A stretch of DNA of 64,000 nucleotides, taken from the NCBI RefSeq assembly GCF_023716465.1, contig NZ_CP092415.1, positions 2,581,501-2,645,500 on the forward strand, in the 5' to 3' direction. Numbering within the stretch: the first letter of the stretch is position 1; every line of letters starts with the position of its first letter. Positions 51,328-60,153 of this stretch are shown piece by piece. The notes under the pieces were generated by a model. It searched no databases. It worked only from the letters and a program-made list of their open reading frames with translations, and was not told the DNA's origin. The DNA comes from Flagellimonas marinaquae. Lineage in GTDB: Bacteria; Bacteroidota; Bacteroidia; Flavobacteriales; Flavobacteriaceae. The position numbers were made by a program, and so were the translations under genes.

Positions 51328-53024
51328 TATGGGGTTTGCGCTTTCTTTTTTAGCGTGGGCTGTTTGGGTTTTACCGCCTTGGTGTTGGGGGCGGTAATGG
51401 GGTCGTTCTCGTTGTTTTGCCTTTCGTTTTCTTCGGCATCGATATCAATGGGATTTTCTATGCCCCGGATCTTTACCAATTCGATATTGTTATCGTCCTC
51501 ATCAAAAATTTCCTCTTTGGACATGATTCGTTCATCGCCACGCCAAACAAAGCCTTTTAGTTTACGGCTCTCTACTGGCAAATCGGTCTCGGGGAATATA
51601 TCCCCATCTGGATTTACAAAGAAGGTGATGTCCTCGATATCGTTATCGGCCATTAGGAGCCTAATTTTACTGCAAATCGTCTTGTCTATTCCAATCAGCT
51701 CTTCATCGTCGTTGTAGACATAATAGATTACCTCGGTATTTTGGACCAGGTCGATTATTTTAAGTTCGTTTTCTATGAACTTGCCGTACAGATTTTTTCC
51801 TTTGGCCTGATTGTAACCCGTTCCACTTATAGTATCCAGCGAAATAATGAAAGCGTTTTCGATCACCTTTAGGGAATCCAGTTTATCGGTCTCCATGTCG
51901 GATATCAAATGGATGCTATCTCCGGTAATCTGGTTGTCCACATTCCATAAAATGGGGTCGGTGATCAGTTCGGTAATTCCTGTTCTTTCATCAAAATGGA
52001 TGGAATCCGACTTACCGCTCAAATCGGTTTTGTAAAACTTGGCATTTCTGAATGCCCTGATGATGCGCTCTTCCTCTTTGCCGGTTACCATTAAGGTGTC
52101 GCCATGCATGTAAAGTGAATCTTTTTGTACCAGATTGATGGAAACTGCCCTTTTGGTGGCAAAAACGGAATCCTTTGCTTTGTGCACTTCGGCATAGTGT
52201 GCTTTGATCACCCCATTGTTGATAGTGTCCGTGATCTTGATATTGTTGGTGGCCGAGGCAAATTCGGTAGCCTTATCAAAATAAATGCTGTCCCCCTCGA
52301 TGATCTTGTTGTCGTAATCGATTCGGGTGTTCTTTATGCCGTAGCCCTGTTCAATTTTGGTGTCGTAGAAACCGCGCTCACAATAGATTTTATATTCCTC
52401 TCCCGTAATGGTGGAAGGCCCATACATATAGGCATTTTTGGAGGTGGTGTAGTAGTCCAGTTGCTCCGAATCGATAATGTAATCCGGATTGTCTATGTGC
52501 ACCTTGCGCTGGAACTGGTATTTTTTGGGTGTCATAAAATACGTGCCGATTATGCTCGTGAGCACATTGGCGGAATCTATAACCTTGCCTCCGGCATTGT
52601 AGTATGCTTTCTGTTTTTCCCTATCAAAATAAAGGGTATCCGTGGTCAACGTCATTTGGCCATTGGTAAGGTCTACTTTCTCCCAAGCTTTGGCCAGTTT
52701 GGTGTTGCCATCATAATCCATTTTGCCACTGTTCATTTCTATGGAATCCCCTTGTTGCAATCGAATATTTCCAATGGCTTTTAATCGATTCTCTTCCGCA
52801 TAAAATATGGCAATATCACACCAAAGGTCGGAACCTTGGTGTTCAAACTGTACTTGTCGCTCATCATCCTTGCTAAAAATCGATGCACCTGGAAACTGGG
52901 CCTCATCTTTGGTAAAGTTGGCCCCGTAAACAATGTTTATTTGTCTTCCTTCCTTGGGTTGGTTTTGTTGTGCGAAAACACCAAAAGTCAGAAGCGATAA
53001 AATGAAAAATAAAATACTTTTCAA
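51327..53024 (-). CDS. OstA-like exported protein (LptA-type)
   Basis: 565 residues with a signal peptide ending FGVFAQ. The mature part repeats LptA/OstA-like beta-jellyroll segments: GNIRLQQGDSIEMNSGKMDY, TDTLYFDREKQKAYYNAGGK, SDSIHFDERTGITELITDPI. LptA bridges the periplasm and carries LPS to the outer membrane; this long Bacteroidota form may be the functional equivalent, fitting lptB and kdsD in this window. The N-terminal stretch has four spaced Tyr/Asp repeats. The start appears to be TTG at 53024, with a complete promoter at 53042-53073. Confidence 0.85.
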   Translation of the reverse strand: MKSILFFILSLLTFGVFAQQNQPKEGRQINIVYGANFTKDEAQFPGASIFSKDDERQVQFEHQGSDLWCDIAIFYAEENRLKAIGNIRLQQGDSIEMNSGKMDYDGNTKLAKAWEKVDLTNGQMTLTTDTLYFDREKQKAYYNAGGKVIDSANVLTSIIGTYFMTPKKYQFQRKVHIDNPDYIIDSEQLDYYTTSKNAYMYGPSTITGEEYKIYCERGFYDTKIEQGYGIKNTRIDYDNKIIEGDSIYFDKATEFASATNNIKITDTINNGVIKAHYAEVHKAKDSVFATKRAVSINLVQKDSLYMHGDTLMVTGKEEERIIRAFRNAKFYKTDLSGKSDSIHFDERTGITELITDPILWNVDNQITGDSIHLISDMETDKLDSLKVIENAFIISLDTISGTGYNQAKGKNLYGKFIENELKIIDLVQNTEVIYYVYNDDEELIGIDKTICSKIRLLMADNDIEDITFFVNPDGDIFPETDLPVESRKLKGFVWRGDERIMSKEEIFDEDDNNIELVKIRGIENPIDIDAEENERQNNENDPITAPNTKAVKPKQPTLKKKAQTP

Positions 53025-53041
53025 ATGCGTTTAATTTTGGT

Positions 53042-53073
53042 CAAAAGTAGGATTTTTAGCTGAAGTGGCACAA
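53042..53073 (-). promoter_or_regulatory. Promoter for the OstA-like gene
   Basis: On the - strand TTG (53071-53073), 21 bases, then TACTTTTG (53042-53049), a full consensus match. Transcription would start near 53035, about 11 bases before the TTG start codon. Confidence 0.65.
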
Positions 53074-53314
53074 ATCGTTTAGAAAGCTTTGGCAATTCAC
53101 CACAAGCTGAACGTCACATCTTGTTGGTCTGAAGATTTGAACCATGGCATAAAAGAAGGTGTTAAGGAAAATCCGAAGGAGGCTAATATAGACCATGAAA
53201 CAACTTAAATACTTCTGAAAAATAAAATCATCCAAGATTTCAGCAATACTTTAAGCTTATGTGCCAAAATCCTGAATGATCCTAAAATGGTCTTTGAGTG
53301 CCAAAGCCAGATAT

Positions 53315-53339
53315 CCGTTGGGAACAAAGGGCCCAACGG
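53315..53339. repeat. Inverted repeat downstream of dps
   Basis: CCGTTGGG (53315-53322) and CCCAACGG (53332-53339) pair perfectly over eight bases with a nine-base loop. There is no T run, so it is not a classical terminator, but its place 20 bases past the dps stop suits a 3'-end structure. Confidence 0.5.
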
Positions 53340-53358
53340 CAATTCTGTGAGCTGGGGT

Positions 53359-53838
53359 CTATTTGTTTAAAAATGCGGAGTACATCCAAACCAATTTCTC
53401 CTGTTCTCTAATGTAATCGCTCATCAATGCCCCTGTGCCTTCGTCGTTGGATTCACCGGCCATTTCCAAAAGTTCTCTTTCCAATGGAAGCAATACTTTG
53501 TATCCATCCAATATGGCCTGAACGGCGTCTTTTCCACCGGATACATTTTTGGAGGCCTTTATCTTGGAGATTCCCGAATAATCTTCATAATTGTGCAGGG
53601 GTGTAAACCCTAAGGTCAAGATTCTTTCGGCTATTTCATCGATTTTCTCCAAAGAGTCGTTGTACAGATCTTCGAATTTTGCATGTAGTTCAAAGAATTT
53701 TTCGCCCTTGATGTTCCAATGGAAACCACGTGCGTTCATGTAAAATATCTGATAGTTTGCCAACAGTTCGTTCAGCTTGTCGGATAGCTCTTTGGAAGCT
53801 CTGTTGTCCAGTCCTATTTGATTTAATTTATCTGTCAT
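53359..53838 (-). CDS. dps: Dps-family ferritin-like protein
   Basis: Iron-oxidising, DNA-protecting dodecamer protein of 159 residues. The ferroxidase ligands are ordered as in Dps: GFHWNIKGEKFFELHAKFED (His, His, Glu/Asp), then SLEKIDEIAERIL (Asp and Glu). NARGFHWN is the Dps signature. The N-terminus is short, without the Lys-rich DNA-binding tail of E. coli Dps, so iron storage and peroxide removal are the safer roles. The promoter has a CRP/FNR-type dyad near -41. Confidence 0.93.
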   Translation of the reverse strand: MTDKLNQIGLDNRASKELSDKLNELLANYQIFYMNARGFHWNIKGEKFFELHAKFEDLYNDSLEKIDEIAERILTLGFTPLHNYEDYSGISKIKASKNVSGGKDAVQAILDGYKVLLPLERELLEMAGESNDEGTGALMSDYIREQEKLVWMYSAFLNK

Positions 53839-53860
53839 AACTTCTTATTTTTATTTGGTA

Positions 53861-53868
53861 CAAAGTTA
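53861..53868 (-). promoter_or_regulatory. Promoter -7 element for dps
   Basis: The - strand reads TAACTTTG, a full TAnnTTTG match. No TTG occurs at the -33 position; a CRP/FNR-type dyad stands there instead, as in an activator-dependent promoter. Confidence 0.55.
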
Positions 53869-53889
53869 CGGATTTTGCCAAGTATCATC

Positions 53890-53905
53890 TGTGATTTAAG
53901 TCACA
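53890..53905. promoter_or_regulatory. CRP/FNR-type dyad upstream of dps
   Basis: TGTGATTTAAGTCACA: perfect half-sites TGTGA and TCACA with a six-base spacer. Its centre is about 41 bases before the predicted dps transcription start, the class II activator position. No crp/fnr-family gene is in the window. Confidence 0.5.
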
Positions 53906-53909
53906 TAGG

Positions 53910-56027
53910 CTACTCGTTTTCTTTTAGTAAACTAATGGCAAAGCCTCCCCCTTCGGCAAGTTTTATGTTGAGGATTGAATTTTTATTTACTTCTATATTC
54001 TCTATGTCGATTGCAGTAGGGTCGGTCCTAAAATTTGCACTTTCGGCATCCTTATAAATAATGGCTTTGTAACTACTGGTCTCGTCCAAAAAATCAAAAT
54101 CAACAGTTAGTTCCCTAGCGTTTTCATCCGTAATACCGCCAACAAACCAATTTCCGGTTCCATGTTCTTTGCGTGCAATGGTAACGTAGTCACCAACTTC
54201 TCCATTTAGCACTTCTGTTCGGTCCCAATCTACCCCGACGTCCCTAATAAATTGGAACGCTGGTTGATTTTCATAATTTTCGGGCAGATCGCATGCCATT
54301 TGCACGGGACTGTAGATTACCACATAAAGAGCCAACTGTTGGGCAATGGTGGTGCTGACCCTGTTATTTTCTTTTGTAGGGAGTTCAATATCAAAAACAC
54401 CGGGTGTAAAATCTATAGGTCCTGCCAACATTCGTGTAAAAGCAACAATGGGCAAATGTTCTGCAGGGTTGCCACCATCGGCAGACCAGGCATTAAATTC
54501 TTGGCCTCTTAATCCTTCCCTGGAAATGGCATTTGGGTATGTTCTTCGTATTCCTGTTGCTTTTATAGGTTCGTGGGCATTTATGGCTATGTTGTATTTG
54601 GCCGCTGTTTCCAATACTTTTCTATAATGATTAACCATCCATTGTCCGTGGTGGTACTCGCCTTTTGGAATTATTTTCCCTACATAGCCGGTTTTTACGG
54701 AATGTATGCCCAATTGGTTCATTAACTGATAGGCAGTGTCCAACTGCTGCTCATAGGTTCGGGGCGCTGCCGAAGTTTCGTGGTGCATTATCAATTCCAC
54801 TCCATTTTCTTTGGCGTATTTGTTAAGTCCCTCCAGATCATAATCGGGGTAGGGCGTTACAAAATCGAAGACCCCTTCGCGGTCTTCAAAACCTATCCAA
54901 TGCTCCCATCCTGTATTCCAGCCTTCCACCAATATACCTTTAATGTTGTTTTTTGCAGCAAAGTCGATGTAGCGTTTTGTATTTTCGGTTGTTGCGCCAT
55001 GTTTCCCGGTAGGTTTGGCATCTTCCGTAAATGTGTTCATGTCTTGCGAGCCTGCATAGTCCCAGGTGGATTTGCCCAGGTGCATCTCCCACCAGATACC
55101 GACGTATTTTTTTGGTTCGAACCAATCTACACTGCCCAATTTATTGGGTTCGTTGAGATTAACGATCAATTTGGATTCGATAAGTTCCGTGGCCTTGTCC
55201 GCAATTTGAACTGTTCGCCAAGGTGTTTTAAAGGGAAGCGCCCTTTTTACTTTGTGGCCGAGTCGATCGGAACCTACCAGCTCACTGGTCAATAGTAAAG
55301 ATGTATTGTCCACTTTTAAGGTCATGCCGGCATAATTGGTCAGGTTGGCTTCGTGGAAACTCAGGTGCAGTCCATCTTTGTTTCGCAGGGTTACTGGTGT
55401 ATTTACCGCATTTTCTGGAATATAGGTCTGTGCAAGGTCAGGGTGGTTTCTTTTGGAAATGGCATCTATCTCAGAAACCAGAGAGGTGTTATAACGGTGT
55501 TCGTAGATATCCCAATCCCCTGGAATCCACCATGCCGTATAGTCCTCTGTGAGCTGAAATTGGGTGTTTTCGTCCATTATTGCCACGCTGTCCACGCCTT
55601 GTTGTGGTAAAAACTCATACCGGAAACCTACACCATCATCATAAGCCCTAAAATAGATGTTGAATTTACGGTTTGGGGCTTGGGTCTCTTCGAGCTCAAC
55701 TTTGAGTTCGTTGTATTGGTTCACAACCTCTTTTTGCTCCCCCCAGGGCATTTCCCAAGTCTCATCTACCGTGGTTGTGGTTGAATTGATAATGCCCAGA
55801 TTTCCGTTCAAGGATTTTTGATTTTTGAAATCAAAACCAATCAAAGAGGAATCGATAACAGTTTTGTTGTTATGATTCACCACATACAATGGATTGCCGT
55901 TCTCCGATAGAAAAAACTCTATGGAGTTGGTTCCTTTTGGAGATGCAACGGAAAGTGATTTTGGCTCTTTCTTTTGGCAGGAAACAAGACTTGCCAGTAC
56001 TAATAGCAGGGTCAATATTTTGTTCAT
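53910..56027 (-). CDS. GH97 alpha-glucosidase lipoprotein
   Basis: 705 residues of the SusB family. A signal peptide ends with the lipobox LVSC, so it is a lipoprotein. Residues about 25-290 form the beta-sandwich domain, 290-600 the barrel, and the rest a beta domain. The residues aligned with the catalytic Glu of inverting SusB are visible in LIMHHETSA, INAHEPIKATG and LRGQEFNAW, so the inverting mechanism is expected. Substrates are maltose-type oligosaccharides. No SusC/SusD pair, sensor or other carbohydrate gene is adjacent, so it stands alone. Confidence 0.92.
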   Translation of the reverse strand: MNKILTLLLVLASLVSCQKKEPKSLSVASPKGTNSIEFFLSENGNPLYVVNHNNKTVIDSSLIGFDFKNQKSLNGNLGIINSTTTTVDETWEMPWGEQKEVVNQYNELKVELEETQAPNRKFNIYFRAYDDGVGFRYEFLPQQGVDSVAIMDENTQFQLTEDYTAWWIPGDWDIYEHRYNTSLVSEIDAISKRNHPDLAQTYIPENAVNTPVTLRNKDGLHLSFHEANLTNYAGMTLKVDNTSLLLTSELVGSDRLGHKVKRALPFKTPWRTVQIADKATELIESKLIVNLNEPNKLGSVDWFEPKKYVGIWWEMHLGKSTWDYAGSQDMNTFTEDAKPTGKHGATTENTKRYIDFAAKNNIKGILVEGWNTGWEHWIGFEDREGVFDFVTPYPDYDLEGLNKYAKENGVELIMHHETSAAPRTYEQQLDTAYQLMNQLGIHSVKTGYVGKIIPKGEYHHGQWMVNHYRKVLETAAKYNIAINAHEPIKATGIRRTYPNAISREGLRGQEFNAWSADGGNPAEHLPIVAFTRMLAGPIDFTPGVFDIELPTKENNRVSTTIAQQLALYVVIYSPVQMACDLPENYENQPAFQFIRDVGVDWDRTEVLNGEVGDYVTIARKEHGTGNWFVGGITDENARELTVDFDFLDETSSYKAIIYKDAESANFRTDPTAIDIENIEVNKNSILNIKLAEGGGFAISLLKENE

Positions 56028-56127
56028 GGTAATGATATTTAGTCAATTGCATTTGAGTAGGAGTATGATGTCCGTGATGGAACAACCGGACTATTAAATT
56101 ACTCAAAAATGAACAAAAAACCGAGTC

Positions 56128-57396
56128 TTACCTATGAATAGTTTGAAGCCTGTCCGGACCTACGGATACTATTTTAATGGGTACGTTCAACTGCTCTTCC
56201 AAGAACCCGATATATTCGTTCAGGGTATTAGGTATATCCTCTGCCTTGGACAATTTGGTAAGGTCCTGGGACCATCCTTTCAATTCCGTGTACACAGGAG
56301 TAACGTACTCTTTCTCTATGTTGTAGGGCAAATGCTGTATTTGCTCTCCTTTATAGGAGTAGGCCGTACATACTTTAATGGATTCAAAGCCACTAAGAAC
56401 GTCTGCTTTCATCATCATTAGTTCTGTTACACCATTAATTTGAACAGCATATTTTAGGGCTACCAGATCTAACCATCCACAACGACGTGGTCTTCCTGTT
56501 GTTGCGCCGAATTCGTTGCCTATTTTGGCCATTTTGGCACCGTCCTCATCAAAAAGTTCAGTAGGGAACGGGCCGCTTCCCACACGGGTGGTGTAGGCTT
56601 TAAAAATTCCCAAAACACGCTTAATGTTGTTTGGGGCAACACCTAATCCTGTGCACGCTCCGGCGGCGGTAGTATTCGAGGATGTTACAAAAGGGTAGGT
56701 TCCAAAATCGATGTCCAAGAGGGAGCCTTGAGCACCTTCGGCCAAAATCTTTTTGCCTTCGGCCTGCGCTTTGAAAATGTATTCCTCGCTATCTATAAAG
56801 GTCAATTTTTTCAATGTTTCAACACCTTCACAGAATTCTGCCTCCAATTCTTCCAGATTATACTGGATATCTACATCGTAAAAATCGATCATGGCCTCGT
56901 GCTTGTCGGCAAGGGCACGGTATTTTGTTTTCCAATCATCGAACTCCAAATCGCCAACACGCATTCCATTACGGCCTGTTTTGTCCATGTAGGTAGGACC
57001 AATACCCTTTAAAGTGGAACCGATTTTTGCTTTTCCTTTGGATGCTTCGGAAGCGGCATCCAACAAACGATGGGTTGGAAGAATCAGGTGTGCTTTTCGA
57101 GAAATGAACAGTTTGGACTCGATATCGATATTGAATTTTTCGAGATTGTCCAGTTCTTTTTTAAAGATAACGGGGTCTATGACGACTCCGTTCCCCACTA
57201 TATTGATCGCATTTTTATGAAAAATCCCAGAGGGAATCGTATGCAAAACGTGCTTAATACCATCAAACTCCAAGGTGTGGCCTGCATTGGGCCCTCCTTG
57301 AAAACGGGCTATAATATCGTATTCCTTGGTAAGTACATCAACAATTTTTCCTTTTCCTTCGTCTCCCCATTGGAGTCCAAGCAATAAATCTACCAT
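56128..57396 (-). CDS. purA: Adenylosuccinate synthase
   Basis: Makes adenylosuccinate from IMP, Asp and GTP in AMP synthesis. 422 residues with the GTP-binding P-loop LQWGDEGKGKIVDVLT, the catalytic His segment PNAGHTLEF, GIGPTYMDKTGRNGMR and GATTGRPRRCGWLD. Length and motifs are complete. It lies 12 bases after fur and shares an apparent transcript with fur and relA/spoT, so purine nucleotide supply, iron and the stringent response are coded together. Confidence 0.97.
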   Translation of the reverse strand: MVDLLLGLQWGDEGKGKIVDVLTKEYDIIARFQGGPNAGHTLEFDGIKHVLHTIPSGIFHKNAINIVGNGVVIDPVIFKKELDNLEKFNIDIESKLFISRKAHLILPTHRLLDAASEASKGKAKIGSTLKGIGPTYMDKTGRNGMRVGDLEFDDWKTKYRALADKHEAMIDFYDVDIQYNLEELEAEFCEGVETLKKLTFIDSEEYIFKAQAEGKKILAEGAQGSLLDIDFGTYPFVTSSNTTAAGACTGLGVAPNNIKRVLGIFKAYTTRVGSGPFPTELFDEDGAKMAKIGNEFGATTGRPRRCGWLDLVALKYAVQINGVTELMMMKADVLSGFESIKVCTAYSYKGEQIQHLPYNIEKEYVTPVYTELKGWSQDLTKLSKAEDIPNTLNEYIGFLEEQLNVPIKIVSVGPDRLQTIHR

Positions 57397-57408
57397 GTAA
57401 TATGTGGG

Positions 57409-57864
57409 TTATTCGGTTAGGTTTTCTTCTTTGTTTCGAGTTCCGTAGAAATATAAGGAGTGATTATTGATTTTAATGTCAAAAACCTCCTCAATGGTTT
57501 TTTTGATGGATTGGATACGTGGGTCACAGAACTCCACTACCTCTCCTGTATCGGTTAGGATAACATGATCGTGCTGACGATCAAAATAAGACTTTTCGTA
57601 TTGTGCCTGGTTTTTGCCGAATTGGTGCTTGCGAACCAGTTTGCTCTCCAACAAAAGTTCTATGGTGTTGTACAATGTGGCCCGGCTTACCCTATAGTTT
57701 TTTGTCTTCATTTTGATGTAAAGGGATTCTACGTCAAAATGGTCGTCGCTTTCATAAATTTCCTGTAAAATGGCGTAGCGCTCAGGAGTTTTGCGGTGTC
57801 CTTTCTCCTCTAGGAACGAGGTGAACACATTTTTTACAATTTCCTGATTTTTGTTGTTTCCCAT
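57409..57864 (-). CDS. fur: Fur-family metalloregulator
   Basis: 151 residues from ATG 57864 (an upstream in-frame ATG at 57876 is too near the predicted transcription start). The N-terminal winged helix has [15 protein letters not shown] and [17 protein letters not shown], and [11 protein letters not shown] is the metal site. Only one Cys (VEFCDPRIQ) is present; the structural CxxC pairs of E. coli Fur (usually near LDCGKV) are replaced by LTDTGEV, so the zinc structural site is absent. Whether it senses iron, manganese or peroxide cannot be told. A TACCTTTG promoter element is at 57887. Confidence 0.92.
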   Translation of the reverse strand: MGNNKNQEIVKNVFTSFLEEKGHRKTPERYAILQEIYESDDHFDVESLYIKMKTKNYRVSRATLYNTIELLLESKLVRKHQFGKNQAQYEKSYFDRQHDHVILTDTGEVVEFCDPRIQSIKKTIEEVFDIKINNHSLYFYGTRNKEENLTE

Positions 57865-57886
57865 GGCTTTCTGCATAGCTAATGCA

Positions 57887-57894
57887 CAAAGGTA
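57887..57894 (-). promoter_or_regulatory. Promoter -7 element for fur-purA
   Basis: The - strand reads TACCTTTG, a full TAnnTTTG match, about 23 bases before the ATG at 57864. It suggests that fur and purA have a promoter within the longer relA-led run. Confidence 0.5.
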
Positions 57895-57904
57895 CAGTTA
57901 AAAA

Positions 57905-60109
57905 TTAAATTCTTGTTACTTTATCTATTCCTTCAACTTGCTTTAAACGGTTCATCAGTCGTTTAAGGATATTATTGTTTTTGACCACGAGCGTTATCTT
58001 TCCTTTAAAGGTGCCTCCGTCCGCACTAAAGTTGAGGTTTCGCATGTTTACATGCATGTTTTCCGATATGATCTTGGTAATATCCTGTACCAATCCCATG
58101 TTGTCGATACCGGTTATTTGAATATCCACAGAAAACTCTTCTTGGGAAGAATCTATCCACTTGGCACTTATAATTCTGTAGGCATAATTGGATTGTAGCG
58201 ATATGGCGTTCGGGCAATTCTTTTTGTGTACTTTAATGCCATCGTTAACACTTACAAATCCAAACACCTCATCTCCGGGAATTGGATTGCAGCATTGCGA
58301 GAGTTTATAGTTGAGCCTTTCCTCTTCCTTGCCGAATACTAGTAGGTCGTATTTGGTGGTGATCTCGTTTTTATCTACATCTTTTGGTGTAGGGGTTCTT
58401 CGGATTTTGTTTTTGAAGAAATTGATAAATGCATTATGGTAGGATGATGAAAAATCCTTGAGCTTTTCGTTGTCGATAACACCGATACCGACACGATAGA
58501 AAAGGTCCAAGCTTGTTTTTAGCTTGAAAAAGGTCACCAATTTGTTGACGGTGTCCTCGTTCAGGTTTATTTTTTGGGCCTTTAACTTTCGTCGCAATAT
58601 TTCCTTTCCTTCTGCCGCGACCTCTTTTTTCTCTTCGCTCAACGACGATTTAATTTTGGAGCGAGCTCTTGCTGTTTGCGCATAATCCAACCAACTTTGA
58701 GTAGGTTTGGCACTTTCCGAGGTAATGATCTCCACTTGATCACCGCTCCTGAGTTTTGTGCCCAACGGGACCAGCTTTCCGTTTACACGGGCTCCACGGG
58801 TCTTTAATCCTACTTCGGTATGGATGTTAAACGCAAAGTCAAGGGCGGTGGCACCTTTGGGCATCGATTTTAAATCTCCTTTGGGTGTAAAAACAAAAAT
58901 TTCCTTGGCATAAAGGTTCAGTTTAAATTCCTCGACAAAGTCGACAGCATTGCCATTGGCATTTTCAAGTGCTTCCTGTAGTTTGTTTAGCCATTCTTCT
59001 ATGCCTTGTTCCTTTTGGTTGCCGTGTTTGTACTTAAAGTGCGCAGCATAGCCTTTTTCTGCAATTTCGTGCATACGCTCACTACGAATCTGAACTTCTA
59101 CCCATTTTCCTTTTGGCCCCATTACCGTTATATGCAGAGCTTCGTACCCTGTGGATTTGGGAGAGGTGATCCAATCCCTAAGTCGAATCGGGTTTGGGGT
59201 AAAGTGATCGGTAACTATGGAGTAGATTTTCCAAGCCAGGAATTTTTCGTTCTTGCGATCGGATTTGTAGATGATCCGAATTGCGAACTTATCGTAGACT
59301 TCATCAAAAGTTACATTTTGAGTCTTCATCTTTTTACGGATGGAGAAAATGGATTTCATTCTACCTTTGATGTAGTAATTAAGACCTTCTTTGTCCAGCG
59401 ATGTCCGGATAACATTGGCAAAGTCTTCGATATAGGCCAAGCTTTCCTCTTCGGTGTCCTCTATTTTTGCTTGGATATCGTTGTAAACCTCTGGCTCTGT
59501 ATACTTTAAAGAGAGGTCCTCAAGATGGGTTTTAATATTGTAAAGCCCAATTCTGTGCGCCAGGGGCGCATAAATATATAGTGTTTCGGAAGCAATCTTT
59601 ACCTGTTTGTGTTCCGGCATGGAATCCATGGTGAGCATGTTGTGGTACCGGTCCGCGATTTTGATAATGATTACACGGACATCGTCATGAAGCGTCAACA
59701 GCATTTTTCTAAAGTTCTCTGCTTGTTGACTTATGTCCTTATCTTTTTTTAAGTGGGCGATCTTGGTGAGCCCGTCCACGATCCGCGCCACTGTCTCGCC
59801 GAACATACGCTCAATATCGTCCAGTGTATAGGCCGTGTCCTCTACAACATCGTGCAGTAGGGCAGAGGCGATGGAAACAGCATCCAGACCAATTTCCGAA
59901 GCTACAATTTTGGCAACGGCAATAGGGTGAAAAATATAGGCCTCACCGGATTTTCGTCGTTGATCCTTATGGGCATCTACGGCCACATCGAATGCAGATC
60001 GAATCAATTTCTTGTCCTCGTCCGTCAGTGTTTGGTAGCTAATGCGAAGTAATTCTTTGTACTGCTTCGCAATTTGCTTGTTTTCTTTTTCAATCGCAGC
60101 CTCTGTCAT
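57905..60109 (-). CDS. relA/spoT: Bifunctional (p)ppGpp synthetase/hydrolase, RelA/SpoT family
   Basis: 734 residues controlling the stringent response. Domains in order: HD hydrolase (about 45-150, SALLHDVVEDTAYT, with the intact HD pair), synthetase (about 230-350, with YYIKGRMKSIFSIRKKMK and STGYEALHITVMGPKG), TGS (about 400-460, FVFTPKGDLKSMPKGATALD), and ACT (about 660-734, ITGIDNMGLVQDITKIIS). A conserved-Cys zinc finger-like region (SQCCNPIPGDEV) precedes ACT. Both catalytic domains look active. It shares a strand with fur and purA. Confidence 0.97.
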   Translation of the reverse strand: MTEAAIEKENKQIAKQYKELLRISYQTLTDEDKKLIRSAFDVAVDAHKDQRRKSGEAYIFHPIAVAKIVASEIGLDAVSIASALLHDVVEDTAYTLDDIERMFGETVARIVDGLTKIAHLKKDKDISQQAENFRKMLLTLHDDVRVIIIKIADRYHNMLTMDSMPEHKQVKIASETLYIYAPLAHRIGLYNIKTHLEDLSLKYTEPEVYNDIQAKIEDTEEESLAYIEDFANVIRTSLDKEGLNYYIKGRMKSIFSIRKKMKTQNVTFDEVYDKFAIRIIYKSDRKNEKFLAWKIYSIVTDHFTPNPIRLRDWITSPKSTGYEALHITVMGPKGKWVEVQIRSERMHEIAEKGYAAHFKYKHGNQKEQGIEEWLNKLQEALENANGNAVDFVEEFKLNLYAKEIFVFTPKGDLKSMPKGATALDFAFNIHTEVGLKTRGARVNGKLVPLGTKLRSGDQVEIITSESAKPTQSWLDYAQTARARSKIKSSLSEEKKEVAAEGKEILRRKLKAQKINLNEDTVNKLVTFFKLKTSLDLFYRVGIGVIDNEKLKDFSSSYHNAFINFFKNKIRRTPTPKDVDKNEITTKYDLLVFGKEEERLNYKLSQCCNPIPGDEVFGFVSVNDGIKVHKKNCPNAISLQSNYAYRIISAKWIDSSQEEFSVDIQITGIDNMGLVQDITKIISENMHVNMRNLNFSADGGTFKGKITLVVKNNNILKRLMNRLKQVEGIDKVTRI

Positions 60110-60153
60110 AGTATATTAAATTTACTACAATCTTAAATTTTAAACAACAAAAT

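Larger units (their letters stand above)
53025..53358. other. Gap between OstA-like and dps genes
   Basis: 334 bases without a supported gene. It holds the OstA promoter at its left end. Short open frames on both strands are interrupted by stops and match nothing I know, so a decayed gene is possible but not shown. A nine-base-loop inverted repeat lies at 53315-53339. Confidence 0.5.

Noticed and set aside
53100-53370. Possible decayed gene between OstA-like and dps genes
   Set aside because: Short frames exist on the + strand (one ending in the dps stop region) but none matches a family I know, and stops interrupt each one.
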